Virus record (IMG/VR): IMGVR_UViG_3300045918_000334
Location: 1-36,895 of that record
Reading direction: 5' to 3' (one strand)
Length of the DNA: 36,895 bases
From: a virus
A program made the translations under genes and the position numbers. Positions 1-5,684 of this stretch are shown here, one piece after another (within the stretch, counting starts at the first letter, position 1; each line of letters starts with the position of its first letter). Below the pieces are notes generated by a model, which saw only the letters and a program-made list of their open reading frames with translations, made no database searches and had not been told where the DNA came from.

Positions 1-396
1 CCTAGATCCCGCGTGGATACGCACGTCCCATGGGATACCCGCTGCGTCCAGTTCGGTGGTCGGTGTGCCGGGTGTGGTAGGCCAGCTGTCATCGTCATCC
101 ATGTTGGGGAGTGGTGGTGCGGGCACGCCAACTGCGCACTGCTCATATACTGTGGCAGGAACGGGAGGCGCGCCGAGCGCACTAGTAAAGGGCGCCGCTA
201 TGGCTGGAGTATCGGTAATAACTTCATTACATGCGGGTACTGGCCCTTTAGCGCAGGCGCATTCCGCACGATCCGCGTACAATTCCTTCTCTCGGCTATG
301 CCCATTCTCCATGTCCTCCGCGATCGCGACCAGGGCCGCGCCGATGTGTTTCAGCGCCGATGTGTCATAACTACCAATCTCTAATTTGATACTCAT
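1..396 (-). CDS. Phage hypothetical protein with PWDxRIHA motif, C-terminus cut by window edge
   Basis: Leftward reading frame, open for 132 codons to the first base of the window, so the C-terminus is missing. Three in-frame ATG codons lie in a row (402-394). The third, at 396, is 7 nt from a GAGGAG ribosome-binding site, and the middle one would also work. The visible C-terminal part reads ELDAAGIPWDVRIHAGS, a motif (LD-x2-G-x-PWD-x-RIH) that recurs in many uncharacterised phage proteins, usually followed by a basic stretch that would lie outside this window. The middle is rich in Ala and Pro and ends in an acidic DDDD stretch. It lies downstream of the cassette array but shows no attC-like element of its own, so it looks like resident phage DNA. 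The function is unknown. Confidence 0.72.
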   Translation of the reverse strand, partial: MSIKLEIGSYDTSALKHIGAALVAIAEDMENGHSREKELYADRAECACAKGPVPACNEVITDTPAIAAPFTSALGAPPVPATVYEQCAVGVPAPPLPNMDDDDSWPTTPGTPTTELDAAGIPWDVRIHAGSR

Positions 397-477
397 CATC
401 ATACTCCTCTCTGTCTATTTTATTCGTACACGTAAAGTGGTGTACGTTTGCAACTTTTGCGTATTCTCGCCAGTGCG

Positions 478-735
478 TCAGACCATCCAAAATACACCGT
501 CAACGTCTATTTTGTACCGGCCCCACCGACTGCCGGGATGAAATAGCATCACGTGCGTTTTGCCGCTTATCAGATTATCCACGGTTATTCTGAAACAATC
601 CTCCGGCAGTTCGGGCGGGTACGCTTTTGGCGGCAAATTAGCGTGATACGCATCCCACCGAGCATTTGCCGCACGACTCGCCTTGTCGCTACGTTTTTGT
701 TTTTCTGTTTCAGATCGGTACTTTTGCCAATTCAT
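478..735 (-). CDS. Small hypothetical protein (85 aa)
   Basis: Starts at MNWQKY (ATG at 735), with an AAGGA ribosome-binding site 7 nt upstream. Longer in-frame starts lie inside the upstream gene and have no RBS. The N-terminal half is strongly charged (Lys/Arg/Glu) and contains SDKASRAANARWDAYHAN, likely helical. The C-terminal half is more beta-like with aromatic residues and ends in GVFWMV. The gene follows the DpdA-like gene by about 40 bp. That gap holds only the left half of an attC-like element, so this gene may be the remnant of a cassette or the resident gene next to the array. No family is recognised. Confidence 0.6.
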   Translation of the reverse strand: MNWQKYRSETEKQKRSDKASRAANARWDAYHANLPPKAYPPELPEDCFRITVDNLISGKTHVMLFHPGSRWGRYKIDVDGVFWMV

Positions 736-772
736 GCATAGTTCCTTCCTTGCATAATATTGATAATGCCTT

Positions 773-779
773 GTTATAA
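773..779 (-). other. Half attC-like site (inverse core TTATAAC) after the DpdA-like gene
   Basis: Leftward, TTATAAC exactly complements the right core GTTATAA of the attC at 1527-1586, as expected for the second end of the DpdA-like cassette. It is followed by AAGGCATTATC, as in many attC sites, but no GTT-type right core is found before the next start codon. The distal half of the site therefore seems lost or degenerate, and the array appears to have been truncated here. Confidence 0.65.
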
Positions 780-1502
780 ATCTTGCTGAGTGTGCGGCGT
801 TTCCCAAACCGGAGCGGAGTTATGCCGCTCGATCCGCCACGCCAATACTTCTGATTTCTGACTCGATGATATGTCCTTGTAACATCCCTTCCAGCGTTCG
901 GTATCACCGTTATTTCTGCCGCAGTTGCAGGAATCAGCACTTCCCAACGGCAGATGCTTAAACACGTCTGGGTTCAGCATTCGGAGTCCGTGAACCTTGC
1001 AACGTGGGCGGCCTTGATCATCGCACACAACCGACATTACTTCCGCCATTCTCGCCCACCATGATTTTGTTCCCGGCGTGGGCCATTCACCAGAGCTGCC
1101 GATTGCAATTCGAGGGTAATTGCAGACGAGTCTCTCCAGATGCTCCATTGATTCGTGCATGTGGTAGACTGGCACTCCGAAAGGTGCTTTGCGGCCATAT
1201 TGGAACATCAGCCGCCAGTTGTCATCCTCGGTTCCGTCGATAATATCCGGGATCAAATGCCAGTCATAGCCGGGGTGGGCAACCCACTCATTCACCCACC
1301 GATAAAATTCGTCCCAGTCAGGCGTTTTGCCCCCCTGCCAGAAGGTAAACGCGCCGTTGTCCAAAACAAAAGATGCGCATGTTTTGGCTACAATAGCCAT
1401 GTCTTGTTGATTCGCAAACGAGACGAGCGCATGTTTTCCCGACAAAAACCGGGCAATCTCAACGCCATTCCCGCCTATTGGTGTTCCATGATATGCAATC
1501 AA
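774..1502 (-). CDS. DpdA-like 7-deazaguanine DNA transglycosylase family protein (gene cassette)
   Basis: A 242-aa protein of the phage DpdA-like family, a TGT-fold relative of queuine tRNA-ribosyltransferase. Characterised DpdA enzymes exchange guanine in DNA for preQ0-type bases, which protects DNA from restriction. Recognisable blocks from the N-terminus: IAYHGTPI; SFVLDNGAF (Asp48 candidate active-site residue); LIPDIIDGTEDDN near 84-96; VPVYHMHES; IAIGSSGEW; WWARM; GRPRCKVHGLRMLNPDVF; and LPLGSADS followed by RNNG. The length is typical of the short phage members. There is no ATG start. TTG at 1502 has GAGG about 8 nt upstream and gives the family-like N-terminus MIAYHGTP; TTG at 1508 is the alternative. 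The stop codon lies inside the half attC core at 773-779. No preQ0 synthesis genes (folE, queD, queE, queC) are in the window, so substrate would come from the host or elsewhere in the genome. Family membership is judged from remembered motifs. Confidence 0.82.
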   Translation of the reverse strand: MIAYHGTPIGGNGVEIARFLSGKHALVSFANQQDMAIVAKTCASFVLDNGAFTFWQGGKTPDWDEFYRWVNEWVAHPGYDWHLIPDIIDGTEDDNWRLMFQYGRKAPFGVPVYHMHESMEHLERLVCNYPRIAIGSSGEWPTPGTKSWWARMAEVMSVVCDDQGRPRCKVHGLRMLNPDVFKHLPLGSADSCNCGRNNGDTERWKGCYKDISSSQKSEVLAWRIERHNSAPVWETPHTQQDL

Positions 1503-1526
1503 GATCAAACCCTCACTTCAACCGAT

Positions 1527-1586
1527 TTATAACCAGTCGCGGCACACGGTCTGCGCTGCGCTTGCCGGTGCGCTTAGTCGTTATCT
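1527..1586 (-). repeat. attC-like recombination site B
   Basis: Read leftward: R'' AGATAAC, spacer GACTAA, L'' GCGCACCGG, a 15-nt terminal loop, L' CCGTGTGCCGC, spacer GACTG, R' GTTATAA. L'' and L' form a 9-bp stem with two bulged bases (T and C) on the L' side. Unpaired extrahelical bases of this kind set orientation in known attC sites. R'' is complementary to the right core of site C, and R' to the half site at 773-779. The site begins at the stop codon of the 97-aa gene and ends just before the DpdA-like gene. Its GACTAAGC start resembles the GACAAGC start of site A. Confidence 0.85.
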
Positions 1587-1874
1587 GCTGGCCAGTTTTT
1601 CGTAAATAGGTTCAGCAATCGTCAACGCGTCTTCATTGTTGCGGAGAATTTCGAGATAGGCATCATGGTCAATTCCCGCCTTTTCTCTCGCTGTCCGGCA
1701 AAATATCGCATGAGAGCTGCCAACCATTTCGTCCCATTCCTGACCGGCAGGCCAATCGTTCTCACTTTCTCGGCTCCGATTTGATTCATCCAGACACATT
1801 ACAGCGAGCGCCATTTGTGACCGATAAAGCATTTCCCAGAGTTGTTTTTCAAGGTCTGTTGTGAATTTATGCAT
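1581..1874 (-). CDS. Hypothetical protein of a gene cassette (97 aa)
   Basis: Leftward gene with ATG at 1874 and GGAAGGAA ribosome-binding site about 4-8 nt upstream (5'-GGTGGAAGGAACATC-ATG). The protein is mixed alpha, acidic, and begins MHKFTTDLEKQLWEML. It has two central Cys residues and a WPAGQEWDEM segment. No membrane segment or known motif is visible, and the family is not recognised. The single-gene unit is flanked by attC-like sites at 1896-1964 and 1527-1586, and its TAA stop is part of the AGATAAC core of the latter. There is almost no room for a promoter of its own, so expression would depend on readthrough from the leftward promoter at 2614-2642. Confidence 0.72.
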   Translation of the reverse strand: MHKFTTDLEKQLWEMLYRSQMALAVMCLDESNRSRESENDWPAGQEWDEMVGSSHAIFCRTAREKAGIDHDAYLEILRNNEDALTIAEPIYEKLASR

Positions 1875-1895
1875 GATGTTCCTTCCACCGCTGGC

Positions 1896-1964
1896 AGATA
1901 ACCAGCGGCTCGAATCAGCTCGGGCAAAAAACCCGCCAGACTGTTCAGCCTTGTGACGTTAGAT
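1896..1964 (-). repeat. attC-like recombination site C
   Basis: Read leftward: R'' ATCTAAC, spacer GTCACAA, L'' GGCTGAACAG, loop region with its own CGGG/CCCG hairpin over a T6 run, L' CTGATTCGAGCC, spacer GCTG, R' GTTATCT. L'' pairs with L' over 10 bp when the A and the G of L' are bulged. R'' complements the right core of site D, and R' complements the left core of site B. An extra 7-bp hairpin (1888-1894 with 1902-1908) overlaps the right core. The T6 run in the terminal loop could also weaken readthrough between cassettes. Confidence 0.85.
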
Positions 1965-2191
1965 TACTCTGCCAATTTCTTGATATTTGCGATAATGCAC
2001 AACTTGGTTGCGCTTGCATCTCCAAGTTGTGCATAGTAACTATTGCTGACTTCCACGGTAGTGTCGTCTGCAACTTCCACGGCGGATTCGATGGCCGCTT
2101 TCCACGCCGCTCTGCACCATGAAGTAACCGGCTCCGCAATAAAGGGATTGATTTTGACTCCCGCTGTTTCTAGCCACTGTTCAAATGTCAT
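1964..2191 (-). CDS. Small hypothetical phage-like protein of a gene cassette (75 aa)
   Basis: ATG at 2191 with an AGGGGGC ribosome-binding site. The protein begins MTFEQWLETAG and contains PVTSWCRAAWKAAIES, a layout (EQWL...W-x-AAW-x-AA) common in small uncharacterised phage proteins. It is probably all-alpha in the first 45 residues, with one Cys in that segment and a second near the C-terminus, and no membrane segment. Its TAA stop overlaps the last base of the ATCTAAC core of site C. It has an unusually long 5' region for a cassette (about 95 bp after site D), holding an inverted repeat of CTGTTCCCG that could regulate it. No function is assigned. Confidence 0.7.
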   Translation of the reverse strand: MTFEQWLETAGVKINPFIAEPVTSWCRAAWKAAIESAVEVADDTTVEVSNSYYAQLGDASATKLCIIANIKKLAE

Positions 2192-2208
2192 GATTGCCCC
2201 CTTTTCCG

Positions 2209-2277
2209 CTGTTCCCGAACGGGAATATTTTGTCTTTTTTCGCCGTTTTTTGGCTGGTTATTACCGAGCGGGAACAG
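2209..2277. repeat. Inverted repeat CTGTTCCCG / CGGGAACAG upstream of a cassette gene
   Basis: Arms at 2209-2217 and 2269-2277 are exact inverted copies 51 bp apart. The left arm is also part of a compact palindrome TTCCCG-AA-CGGGAA (2212-2225). Together they give three half-sites of the same sequence in front of the 75-aa gene, which suggests an operator for a dimeric regulator. The regulator is unknown. Confidence 0.45.
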
Positions 2278-2286
2278 TCTTTCGTA

Positions 2287-2338
2287 ATCTAACCAAGTGT
2301 CGGAGCCGAGAATCCGGCTCAACACTCAGCCGTTATTT
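2287..2338 (-). repeat. attC-like recombination site D
   Basis: Read leftward: R'' AAATAAC, spacer GGCTG, L'' AGTGTTGAGCCG, 6-nt loop GATTCT, L' CGGCTCCGACACT, short spacer, R' GTTAGAT. The stem is GAGCCG/CGGCTC plus AGTGT/ACACT, interrupted by an asymmetric T versus CG internal loop. R' GTTAGAT fits the GTTRRRY consensus exactly, and its complement is R'' of site C. R'' complements the right core of site A. This is the shortest of the four sites, close to the known lower size limit for attC. Confidence 0.85.
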
Positions 2339-2533
2339 ACTCACCATTACAATCAGCCCTTTTTCTGTCTCTTGCGCCGAAAGGATGTTCAACACAGTAC
2401 CGTGTGCCGCTTCATCTCGCAAAATTACGGCTGATATTGTCAGCTTCGCTTTTCGGAGCCTTTCACAGTCGCGGTTTGCGGAAATCAGTTTGTCTTCCAA
2501 CGTGCGGATTATTTCATCTTTTTCACATGCCAT
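2333..2533 (-). CDS. Small coiled-coil protein of a gene cassette (66 aa)
   Basis: ATG at 2533 preceded by an ideal GGAGGTGATC ribosome-binding site. The first 35 residues (MACEKDEIIRTLEDKLISANRDCERLRKA) show heptad-like Leu/Ile spacing and alternating charges, which suggests a short coiled coil. The tail is more hydrophobic and ends LIVMVSK. The gene is the first cassette after the leftward promoter and its TAA stop is inside the AAATAAC core of site D. The family is not recognised; small coiled-coil phage proteins often act as regulators or inhibitors, but that is not shown here. Confidence 0.72.
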   Translation of the reverse strand: MACEKDEIIRTLEDKLISANRDCERLRKAKLTISAVILRDEAAHGTVLNILSAQETEKGLIVMVSK

Positions 2534-2549
2534 CTTCGATCACCTCCGT

Positions 2550-2608
2550 AAATAACCAGCGCATAGACACCGATTCCCGTTGGTCACGGGTCATGCTTGT
2601 CGTTATGG
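2550..2608 (-). repeat. attC-like recombination site A (promoter-proximal)
   Basis: Read leftward: R'' CCATAAC, spacer GACAA, L'' GCATGACC, terminal region with a CCCGT/ACGGG hairpin, L' GGTGTCTATGC, spacer GCTG, R' GTTATTT. L'' pairs with L' over 8 bp with GT and T bulged. R' complements the left core of site D. R'' has no GTTATGG partner upstream, so the cassette that once preceded it is gone; the leftward promoter now stands there. The spacer GCTG and the ATAACGAC start are shared with sites C and B respectively. Confidence 0.8.
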
Positions 2609-2613
2609 CTAAA

Positions 2614-2642
2614 CATTTACCTGATATTATTTTACGTGTCAA
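2614..2642 (-). promoter_or_regulatory. Leftward promoter in front of the cassette array
   Basis: On the minus strand TTGACA (2642-2637), 17-nt spacer, TAAATG (2619-2614). The -35 box lies in the left arm of the 22-bp inverted repeat. The array starts 6 bp beyond the -10 box, so this promoter is placed like the Pc promoter of an integron. Confidence 0.6.
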
Positions 2643-2677
2643 TAGTTATTTTTAGTATTGACACGTAAAATAATATC
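2623..2677. repeat. Perfect 22-bp inverted repeat with 11-nt spacer between divergent genes
   Basis: Arms 2623-2644 and 2656-2677 are exact reverse complements and AT-rich, with core ACGTGTCAAT / ATTGACACGT. Each arm contains the TTGACA -35 box of one of two divergent promoters. The repeat may be an operator that controls both directions at once, or a cruciform or hairpin that functions in replication. Confidence 0.85.
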
Positions 2678-2686
2678 TGTTATTTG
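2658..2686 (+). promoter_or_regulatory. Rightward promoter of the replication module
   Basis: TTGACA (2658-2663), 17-nt spacer, TATTTG (2681-2686). The expected start of transcription is around 2692-2695, at the helicase ATG itself, which has no ribosome-binding site. The mRNA is therefore probably leaderless. The -10 box is weak. Confidence 0.6.
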
Positions 2687-2694
2687 TCCCAACC

Positions 2695-5403
2695 ATGAAA
2701 TTGTATCCACACCAGATAACTCTCTCCAATGACATCGACACCGCCTGGCTACTGGGCGCTACCAATATTATGCCCACTATGGACTGCGGTAGTGGCAAGT
2801 GCCTCGGCGCGGGCACTCCGGTGATGATGTATGACGGCTCTGTACGCAAGGTTGAGGACATAAAGCCGATGGATCTCCTCATGGGGCCAGACAGCAGACC
2901 CAGGCGCGTAAAGTCCGTGTGTTCCGGTATTGAGCAGCTATACCGGGTAGTTCCTCTAAAGGGCGCGCCGTATGTGGTCAACGAAAGCCATATCCTCAGT
3001 TTTAAAATGTGGGGGATGCCTCATAAACTTACCGGGCCAGATGGAAAAATGTATGGACCTGGTGATGTCGCCAATATCACGGTGAAACAGTACTTATCCG
3101 CATCTTCTACATTTCGGGTTTCAGCTAAGGCTTGGCGTACCGGCGTGGACTTCCCACATAATAAAAATAAATCCCTGATTACTCCATATATACTGGGTGC
3201 TTGGTTGGGAGATGGGAGTTCCGCTGGCCCAAAGTTGCATAACACCGATGATGCCGTGCAAGACGCATGGAGGAAGTTTGCGGAGTCTATAGGCTGCCAT
3301 GTGAATCTAGTTAAGACGCGTAACAGAATTGACACCCATTCTTTGACGAATGGCCGGAACACCACTAAAAACCCCCTCACTACGGAGTTAAGGCGGCTAA
3401 AACTGATAAATAACAAGCATGTCCCACCCCAATTCAAGACGGGGAGTCGTCAAGATAGATTGGAACTCCTGGCGGGGGTAATCGATACAGACGGGGCACT
3501 ATCTGGGGGGGGCTACGACGTAATCTCAAAAATAAAAACTTTAGCCGACGACGTGGCTTTTGTGGCTCGTTCTCTAGGACTCGCTGCATATGTAACTGAG
3601 TGCCTAAAAGAATGTGTAAATAATGGTGCTGTGGGTATCTATTACCGAATCAGTATCAGTGGTGATTGCAGCACCATACCGGTAAAAATTCCGTATAAGA
3701 AAGCCCCCGGAAGAAAACAGATAAAATCTGTTCTTGTTACTAAGGTTAGCCTGGAAAAAATAGGAGTAGGAAAGTACTACGGGTTTGAGCTATTAGGCAC
3801 CGATAGGTTATTTTTGTTAGGGGATTTTACCGTCACCCATAACACTGCCACATGCTGTTATAAGCTGTCGGAATGTACCGAGTCCTGTGTTGCGATAGCC
3901 CACCGGCAGGAGCTTGTCAGCCAGTGGTCGCTCACACTGGCAAGGTATGGCATTACCCACCGTATCATTGGCCCGATAGCAGTAATTAAATGGATCATCC
4001 AGCTCCAGACCCAGGAGTTCGGAAGAGATTTTTACGACCCCAACTCCCGCCGTGCTGTTGCTGGCGTGGATACCATTATATCGTGGAGCAAACCTGAGTC
4101 TCGTCATTATGACAGCATTACCCGATGGGGCAAACAGGTTAAACTGTGGGTAGTGGATGAGGGGCATCATCTGCTCAGAGATAATAAGTGGGGCAAAGCG
4201 GTGGAGTTATTCCCTAATGCACGGGGTCTCGCACCGACCGCAACAGCAGAGCGAGCGGACGGTAAAGGTCTGGGGCGACACCACGATGGGCTGATCGACG
4301 TAATGGTGGAGGGTCCACGTGGTAGATGGTTAATTGATAACGGGTACTTGACTGACTACCGTGTGTTCTGCCCACCATCGGACTTGAGACTTGATAACGT
4401 GGCGCACGGTGTAGACGGGGACTATATCCGCAAACAGCTCGCCACCGCTACACGGTCCTCCAGTATTATGGGTGATGTGGTCACGCACTACCAGCGGCTC
4501 GCGTCTGGGCGTCTGGGCGTTACGTTTGCTCCGGACGTTGAGACCGCAACCGAGCTGGCGGCGGGTTTTAACCGAGCGGGCGTTCCCGCTGAGGTAGTGA
4601 GTGCAAAAACACCTGACCGCCAGCGCGTCGAGGTAATGCGGCAATTTGCATCTGGTAAAATACTTCAGGTCGTCAACGTGGACCTCTTTGGAGAGGGATT
4701 CGACCTCCCTGCCATTGAGGTGGTCAGCATGGCCCGCGCTACAGATAGTTATGGCTTGTACCACCAACAATTCATGCGTGCGCTACGGCGCAAGGAGGGC
4801 AAAGATCGTGCCATCATTATTGATCACGTTGGGAATGTTATACGTCATGGTTTGCCTGATAGTCCTCGTGTGTATGGTCTGGATCGACGAGAGAAGCGAG
4901 CATCGTCTAAGGCAGAGGGTGTCATCCCGTTGCGCGTATGTCTCAACCCGGTCTGTATGTCCCCCTATGAAGCGGTGTACCCATCTTGTCCGTTCTGTGG
5001 ATGGATACCGGTGCCGCAATCACGTAGCTCCGTGGAGATGGTGGACGGTGATTTACATGAACTGGACGCCGCCACGCTTGCCACCATGCGTGGTGAAGTG
5101 GCACGAGTAGACCGCCCTTCCGAGGCCGTACGCGACGCCATGCTGCACGCAGGCGCCCCGACCGTCGCAGCATACGGCGCGGCGAAGAACCACCGAGCGC
5201 GGCAGGAGGCGCAGGAGACTCTGCGTGAGGCAATATCCTGGTGGGGCGGAGCGAGACGTGCAGCAGGTGACATTGACGCGGTGAGTTACCGTAGATTTTA
5301 TCATTTATTCGGTGTGGACGTACTGTCGGCGCAGGCGCTTGGTCGGCCTGAAGCGGAAGTACTGACGGAGCGAATCAATAAAAATATAGGGAGAGTGGTA
5401 TGA
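2695..5403 (+). CDS. Superfamily 2 DNA helicase, interrupted by an intein in Walker A
   Basis: 902-aa precursor; removing the intein (residues 36-383) leaves 554 aa, normal for phage SF2 (Rad25/UvsW-like) helicases. Visible motifs: Walker A CGSGK|T split by the intein between Lys35 and the following Thr; DEGH box at 488-491 (motif II); APTATAER (motif III); VDLFGEGFDLP (motif V); and QFMRALRRKEGK (motif VI, arginine fingers). A C-terminal Cys cluster (C-x4-C ... C-x2-C, in CLNPVC and CPFCG) is a likely zinc ribbon. It would unwind or remodel DNA in phage replication or recombination. The start is the ATG at 2695, at a probable leaderless transcript. The stop overlaps the next start (ATGA). 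Confidence 0.9.
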   Translation: MKLYPHQITLSNDIDTAWLLGATNIMPTMDCGSGKCLGAGTPVMMYDGSVRKVEDIKPMDLLMGPDSRPRRVKSVCSGIEQLYRVVPLKGAPYVVNESHILSFKMWGMPHKLTGPDGKMYGPGDVANITVKQYLSASSTFRVSAKAWRTGVDFPHNKNKSLITPYILGAWLGDGSSAGPKLHNTDDAVQDAWRKFAESIGCHVNLVKTRNRIDTHSLTNGRNTTKNPLTTELRRLKLINNKHVPPQFKTGSRQDRLELLAGVIDTDGALSGGGYDVISKIKTLADDVAFVARSLGLAAYVTECLKECVNNGAVGIYYRISISGDCSTIPVKIPYKKAPGRKQIKSVLVTKVSLEKIGVGKYYGFELLGTDRLFLLGDFTVTHNTATCCYKLSECTESCVAIAHRQELVSQWSLTLARYGITHRIIGPIAVIKWIIQLQTQEFGRDFYDPNSRRAVAGVDTIISWSKPESRHYDSITRWGKQVKLWVVDEGHHLLRDNKWGKAVELFPNARGLAPTATAERADGKGLGRHHDGLIDVMVEGPRGRWLIDNGYLTDYRVFCPPSDLRLDNVAHGVDGDYIRKQLATATRSSSIMGDVVTHYQRLASGRLGVTFAPDVETATELAAGFNRAGVPAEVVSAKTPDRQRVEVMRQFASGKILQVVNVDLFGEGFDLPAIEVVSMARATDSYGLYHQQFMRALRRKEGKDRAIIIDHVGNVIRHGLPDSPRVYGLDRREKRASSKAEGVIPLRVCLNPVCMSPYEAVYPSCPFCGWIPVPQSRSSVEMVDGDLHELDAATLATMRGEVARVDRPSEAVRDAMLHAGAPTVAAYGAAKNHRARQEAQETLREAISWWGGARRAAGDIDAVSYRRFYHLFGVDVLSAQALGRPEAEVLTERINKNIGRVV
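2800..3843 (+). mobile_element. Intein with LAGLIDADG homing endonuclease, in helicase P-loop
   Basis: 348 residues from Cys (codon at 2800) to the His-Asn pair ending at 3843, followed by Thr+1. Splicing blocks: N-terminal CLGAGTPVMMYDG (block A), NESHIL (block B with its His), and C-terminal YYGFELLGTDRLFLLGDF then VTHN|T (blocks F and G). Two LAGLIDADG-type helices, YILGAWLGDG and LLAGVIDTDG, each with an acidic residue, indicate a homing endonuclease that could still be active. It restores GSGKT exactly when excised. It is clearly related to the intein in terL (15214-16230). Confidence 0.93.
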
Positions 5404-5573
5404 AGGTACGGCGTATTAAACCCGGAGATCCGGGGTTTGACGAGATAGCCAAAACTATCCGCCCCATAGAGCGGGTGAGGCGTGAGAGTCATCCACATAC
5501 ATACATCGACGCCGACCAGGCGTGTAGCAGTATCGGGCAACGCCGCGAGTCGGTAGATAAATTTAGGGGGTAG
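5400..5573 (+). CDS. Small hypothetical protein (57 aa)
   Basis: ATG overlaps the helicase stop (ATGA at 5400-5403), which implies translational coupling. The protein is basic and begins MKVRRIKPGDPGFDEIAKTI. It contains RPIERVRRES and a C-terminal QRRESVDKFRG; no domain is recognised. The position directly after the helicase and the coupling support a real gene, perhaps a helicase or replication accessory factor (inference). Confidence 0.62.
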   Translation: MKVRRIKPGDPGFDEIAKTIRPIERVRRESHPHTYIDADQACSSIGQRRESVDKFRG

Positions 5574-5579
5574 CACGCT

Positions 5580-5684
5580 ATGACACGAGAAGATAAAATA
5601 AAGCTAGTAACCCTGCAGGTAGCCAATGCAGTAATAAGACGCAAAGCCGCTATACTGGCCGCGAGTAAATTATGCCGGTCCTAG
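5580..5684 (+). CDS. Micro-protein (34 aa)
   Basis: ATG at 5580, AGGGGG 9 nt upstream (inside the end of the preceding gene), stop TAG at 5684. The peptide starts MTREDKIKLVTLQVANAV and is a single amphipathic, basic helix ending KLCRS. It overlaps the next gene by 13 bp. Tight packing in the operon supports it, but its length allows no family call. Confidence 0.45.
   Translation: MTREDKIKLVTLQVANAVIRRKAAILAASKLCRS

Larger units (their letters stand above)
773..2608 (-). mobile_element. Integron-type gene-cassette array without integrase (CALIN-like), leftward
   Basis: Four consecutive single-gene units, all leftward, are separated by four attC-like elements (2550-2608, 2287-2338, 1896-1964, 1527-1586), with a half element at 773-779. 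Reading leftward, the right-hand 7-mer of each element is the exact reverse complement of the left-hand 7-mer of the next: GTTATTT/AAATAAC, GTTAGAT/ATCTAAC, GTTATCT/AGATAAC and GTTATAA/TTATAAC. This is the known signature of cassettes inserted by IntI, because each cassette brings both core halves of its own circular attC. Three of the four genes end with their stop codon inside the AAC-type core, and the fourth stop overlaps it by one base. No IntI gene or attI site is visible. Calling it a functional array is inference; the element geometry is seen directly. Confidence 0.85.

Noticed and set aside
13-384. Two rightward open frames at the window start.
   Set aside because: They are shadows of the leftward gene that carries the PWDxRIHA motif and an RBS.
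2043-2555. A 170-codon rightward open frame across the cassette genes.
   Set aside because: It is antisense to two cassette genes with good ribosome-binding sites and runs through attC structures; it has no RBS and no recognisable domain.
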